Part shown: piece after piece, positions 62,853 through 64,000 of the stretch | Layout of the letters: the number at the start of each line of letters is the position of its first letter | Numbering within the stretch: the first letter of the stretch is position 1 | From: Sunxiuqinia sp963678245 | GTDB lineage: Bacteria; Bacteroidota; Bacteroidia; Bacteroidales; Prolixibacteraceae | Length of the DNA stretch: 64,000 nucleotides | Direction: 5' to 3' | Assembly (NCBI GenBank): GCA_965140765.1 | Contig: OZ223309.1 | Location: 806,001-870,000, forward strand | The notes under the pieces: generated by a model | What the model saw: the letters and a program-made list of their open reading frames with translations, nothing else | The model's database searches: none | Told to the model about the DNA's origin: nothing | Position numbers and translations under genes: made by a program

Positions 62853-63968
62853 TTAATCTTCTATTGAGTTTTTTAAATATTTCAAACAATCCTCCCTATC
62901 TACCTGTACCAATTTTGTTATATGAGTATAGTCAATCGGCTTGTAGAGAGCTGCGTCTTGAAACTTATATAGCCGGTTCATTAAACCATAGTGTTTTAAA
63001 AGATCATAAATCCTAGAATTTTGAGATTTTTTATCATCATCCTTAAATCGTAAAAATTCAATAAAGTTTTTCTCCATTATAATGGAAATTGTTGTCGCAT
63101 GGAAAGAATCAGTACAGACGAAAGAGGACTTGGCAATCAGTTTTATAAACTCATAAGGACCAGCTTTTTTGTATGTTGTTCCATTAGGAAAATTGATATT
63201 AGGATTCTCCAACGAAGGAATAATAATAACTTTTTTAATTCCCAATTTTAGTTTTATGCTTTCGATATCTTTTTCTCTATAGCTTTCTTTTCCAACAAAG
63301 TAACATAGCATATATTTATTGGGTATTTCAAATTCAATTTTAGCATTTTCTGAAAAATTTTGCCAATGATTCTTGTTTAATAAAAATGTAGGATCAATTA
63401 CTTGTCTTACATCAGTACGGTTTAATAGTTTTTTTAATACACCGACAGCTGATTCTTCACGCACACTTATGTGTTTAAATTTCGAAAGAAGTACCTTGAT
63501 TTCTTCCTTTTTGTCTTCAGGGAAATCCTTAGTTCCCATGCTGGATGCGTAAGCGATTCGCTTCACAGATCCGGCGAAAGATAAGAAATAAAAGGGATTG
63601 TAAGAGTGGTAACAATTCCATATTTGATCACTTCCTGTAATAAAAACATCGACTTCTTTCAGTAATTCTTCATACTGCTTTTGAGAGGATAGGGAATGTA
63701 TATTGTAGTTTGCTTTGTTGAATGATTGAATTTTTTTTCGGTTCGCTTTTTTGTTATAAACTATGTATAGGATATTTTTAGTTATCTGTTTTGGTAGTCT
63801 TATAATTGTTTTGATTTTAGCCGAGACTTTGAAATCAGAGAGACTGAAATAGGGTAAAAAACAAACTTCATAGTCAACTTCTTCTTCTAACTTTTTGTGT
63901 AATGCATATGATTGAAGACTGGTGCCGAAATTTCCTTTGCCAAGCCATGTTATCAGGCATATTTTCAT
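62853..63968 (-). CDS. Polysaccharide pyruvyl transferase family protein
   Basis: 371 aa. ITWLGKGNFGTSLQSYALHKKL at the N-terminus, FITGSDQIWN, and CTDSFHATTISIIM are family marks. Members transfer pyruvate from PEP to form cyclic ketals on sugars, or act as related sugar-transferring enzymes. It is the rightmost gene of the window; the locus goes on beyond 64 kb. Confidence 0.88.
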   Translation of the reverse strand: MKICLITWLGKGNFGTSLQSYALHKKLEEEVDYEVCFLPYFSLSDFKVSAKIKTIIRLPKQITKNILYIVYNKKANRKKIQSFNKANYNIHSLSSQKQYEELLKEVDVFITGSDQIWNCYHSYNPFYFLSFAGSVKRIAYASSMGTKDFPEDKKEEIKVLLSKFKHISVREESAVGVLKKLLNRTDVRQVIDPTFLLNKNHWQNFSENAKIEFEIPNKYMLCYFVGKESYREKDIESIKLKLGIKKVIIIPSLENPNINFPNGTTYKKAGPYEFIKLIAKSSFVCTDSFHATTISIIMEKNFIEFLRFKDDDKKSQNSRIYDLLKHYGLMNRLYKFQDAALYKPIDYTHITKLVQVDREDCLKYLKNSIED

Positions 63969-64000
63969 GCTTTTTAATATTTTAAAATGGTTTGAATTTG

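Overview
The window is a 64 kb chromosomal stretch from a member of the Bacteroidota, most likely a Marinilabiliales/Prolixibacteraceae-type environmental relative. This rests on several things: promoters of the Bacteroidota type (TTTG, 17-20 nt, TAnnTTTG) rather than -35/-10 boxes; few Shine-Dalgarno sequences; a fused fucokinase/GDP-fucose pyrophosphorylase (Fkp); an N-succinylornithine-type transcarbamylase (ArgF'); and a DUF1015 gene beside serA. No rRNA, tRNA, CRISPR array, prophage or transposase gene was found. Layout from the left: 0-2.3 kb holds the end of a pectin-type gene pair, a GH105 hydrolase (cut by the window edge) and a secreted CBM9/PKD protein. 2.3-5 kb holds a cytosolic histidine kinase, a PAS-containing LuxR-type response regulator and a YkgJ-type Cys-cluster protein. 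5-9.8 kb is a five-gene operon for N-epsilon-acetyl-beta-lysine (ablA, ablB, two small accessory genes, a sodium/solute symporter). A MarR gene lies upstream, with matching inverted repeats at its own promoter and at the ablA promoter. 9.9-25.4 kb is housekeeping: NAD salvage (pncB, pncA), osmC, ppdK, clpB, an Hpt protein, gcvT, comB, serC, serA and DUF1015. Between ppdK and clpB lies a duplicated 150-bp unit that looks like two tandem small-RNA genes. 25.7-40.3 kb is arginine, proline and carbamoyl-phosphate synthesis. carA-carB run leftward and are divergent from argR-GNAT-argG-argC-argD-proC-proB-proA-argF'-argB, which run rightward. The argR promoter carries two tandem ARG boxes. The carA leader carries a 13-codon ORF and an intrinsic terminator that looks like an attenuator. 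CarAB supplies the carbamoyl phosphate that ArgF' uses. 40.3-64 kb is surface polysaccharide synthesis, all leftward apart from one hypothetical gene: GDP-L-fucose (fkp, fcl, gmd), dTDP-sugar (rfbA, rfbB), an epimerase, glycosyltransferases, a Wzy-like polymerase, an acyltransferase, a DUF5672 protein, a MenD-like ThDP enzyme, an atypical SDR and a pyruvyl transferase. The locus continues past the right edge. The gaps between fkp, fcl, gmd and rfbA are filled with a non-coding repeat family, including three tandem copies with a 562-bp period. From about 54 kb rightward the DNA is visibly more AT-rich, which fits a variable, transferred polysaccharide cassette. All calls were made by reading the sequence and from knowledge of the families; no database search was run.
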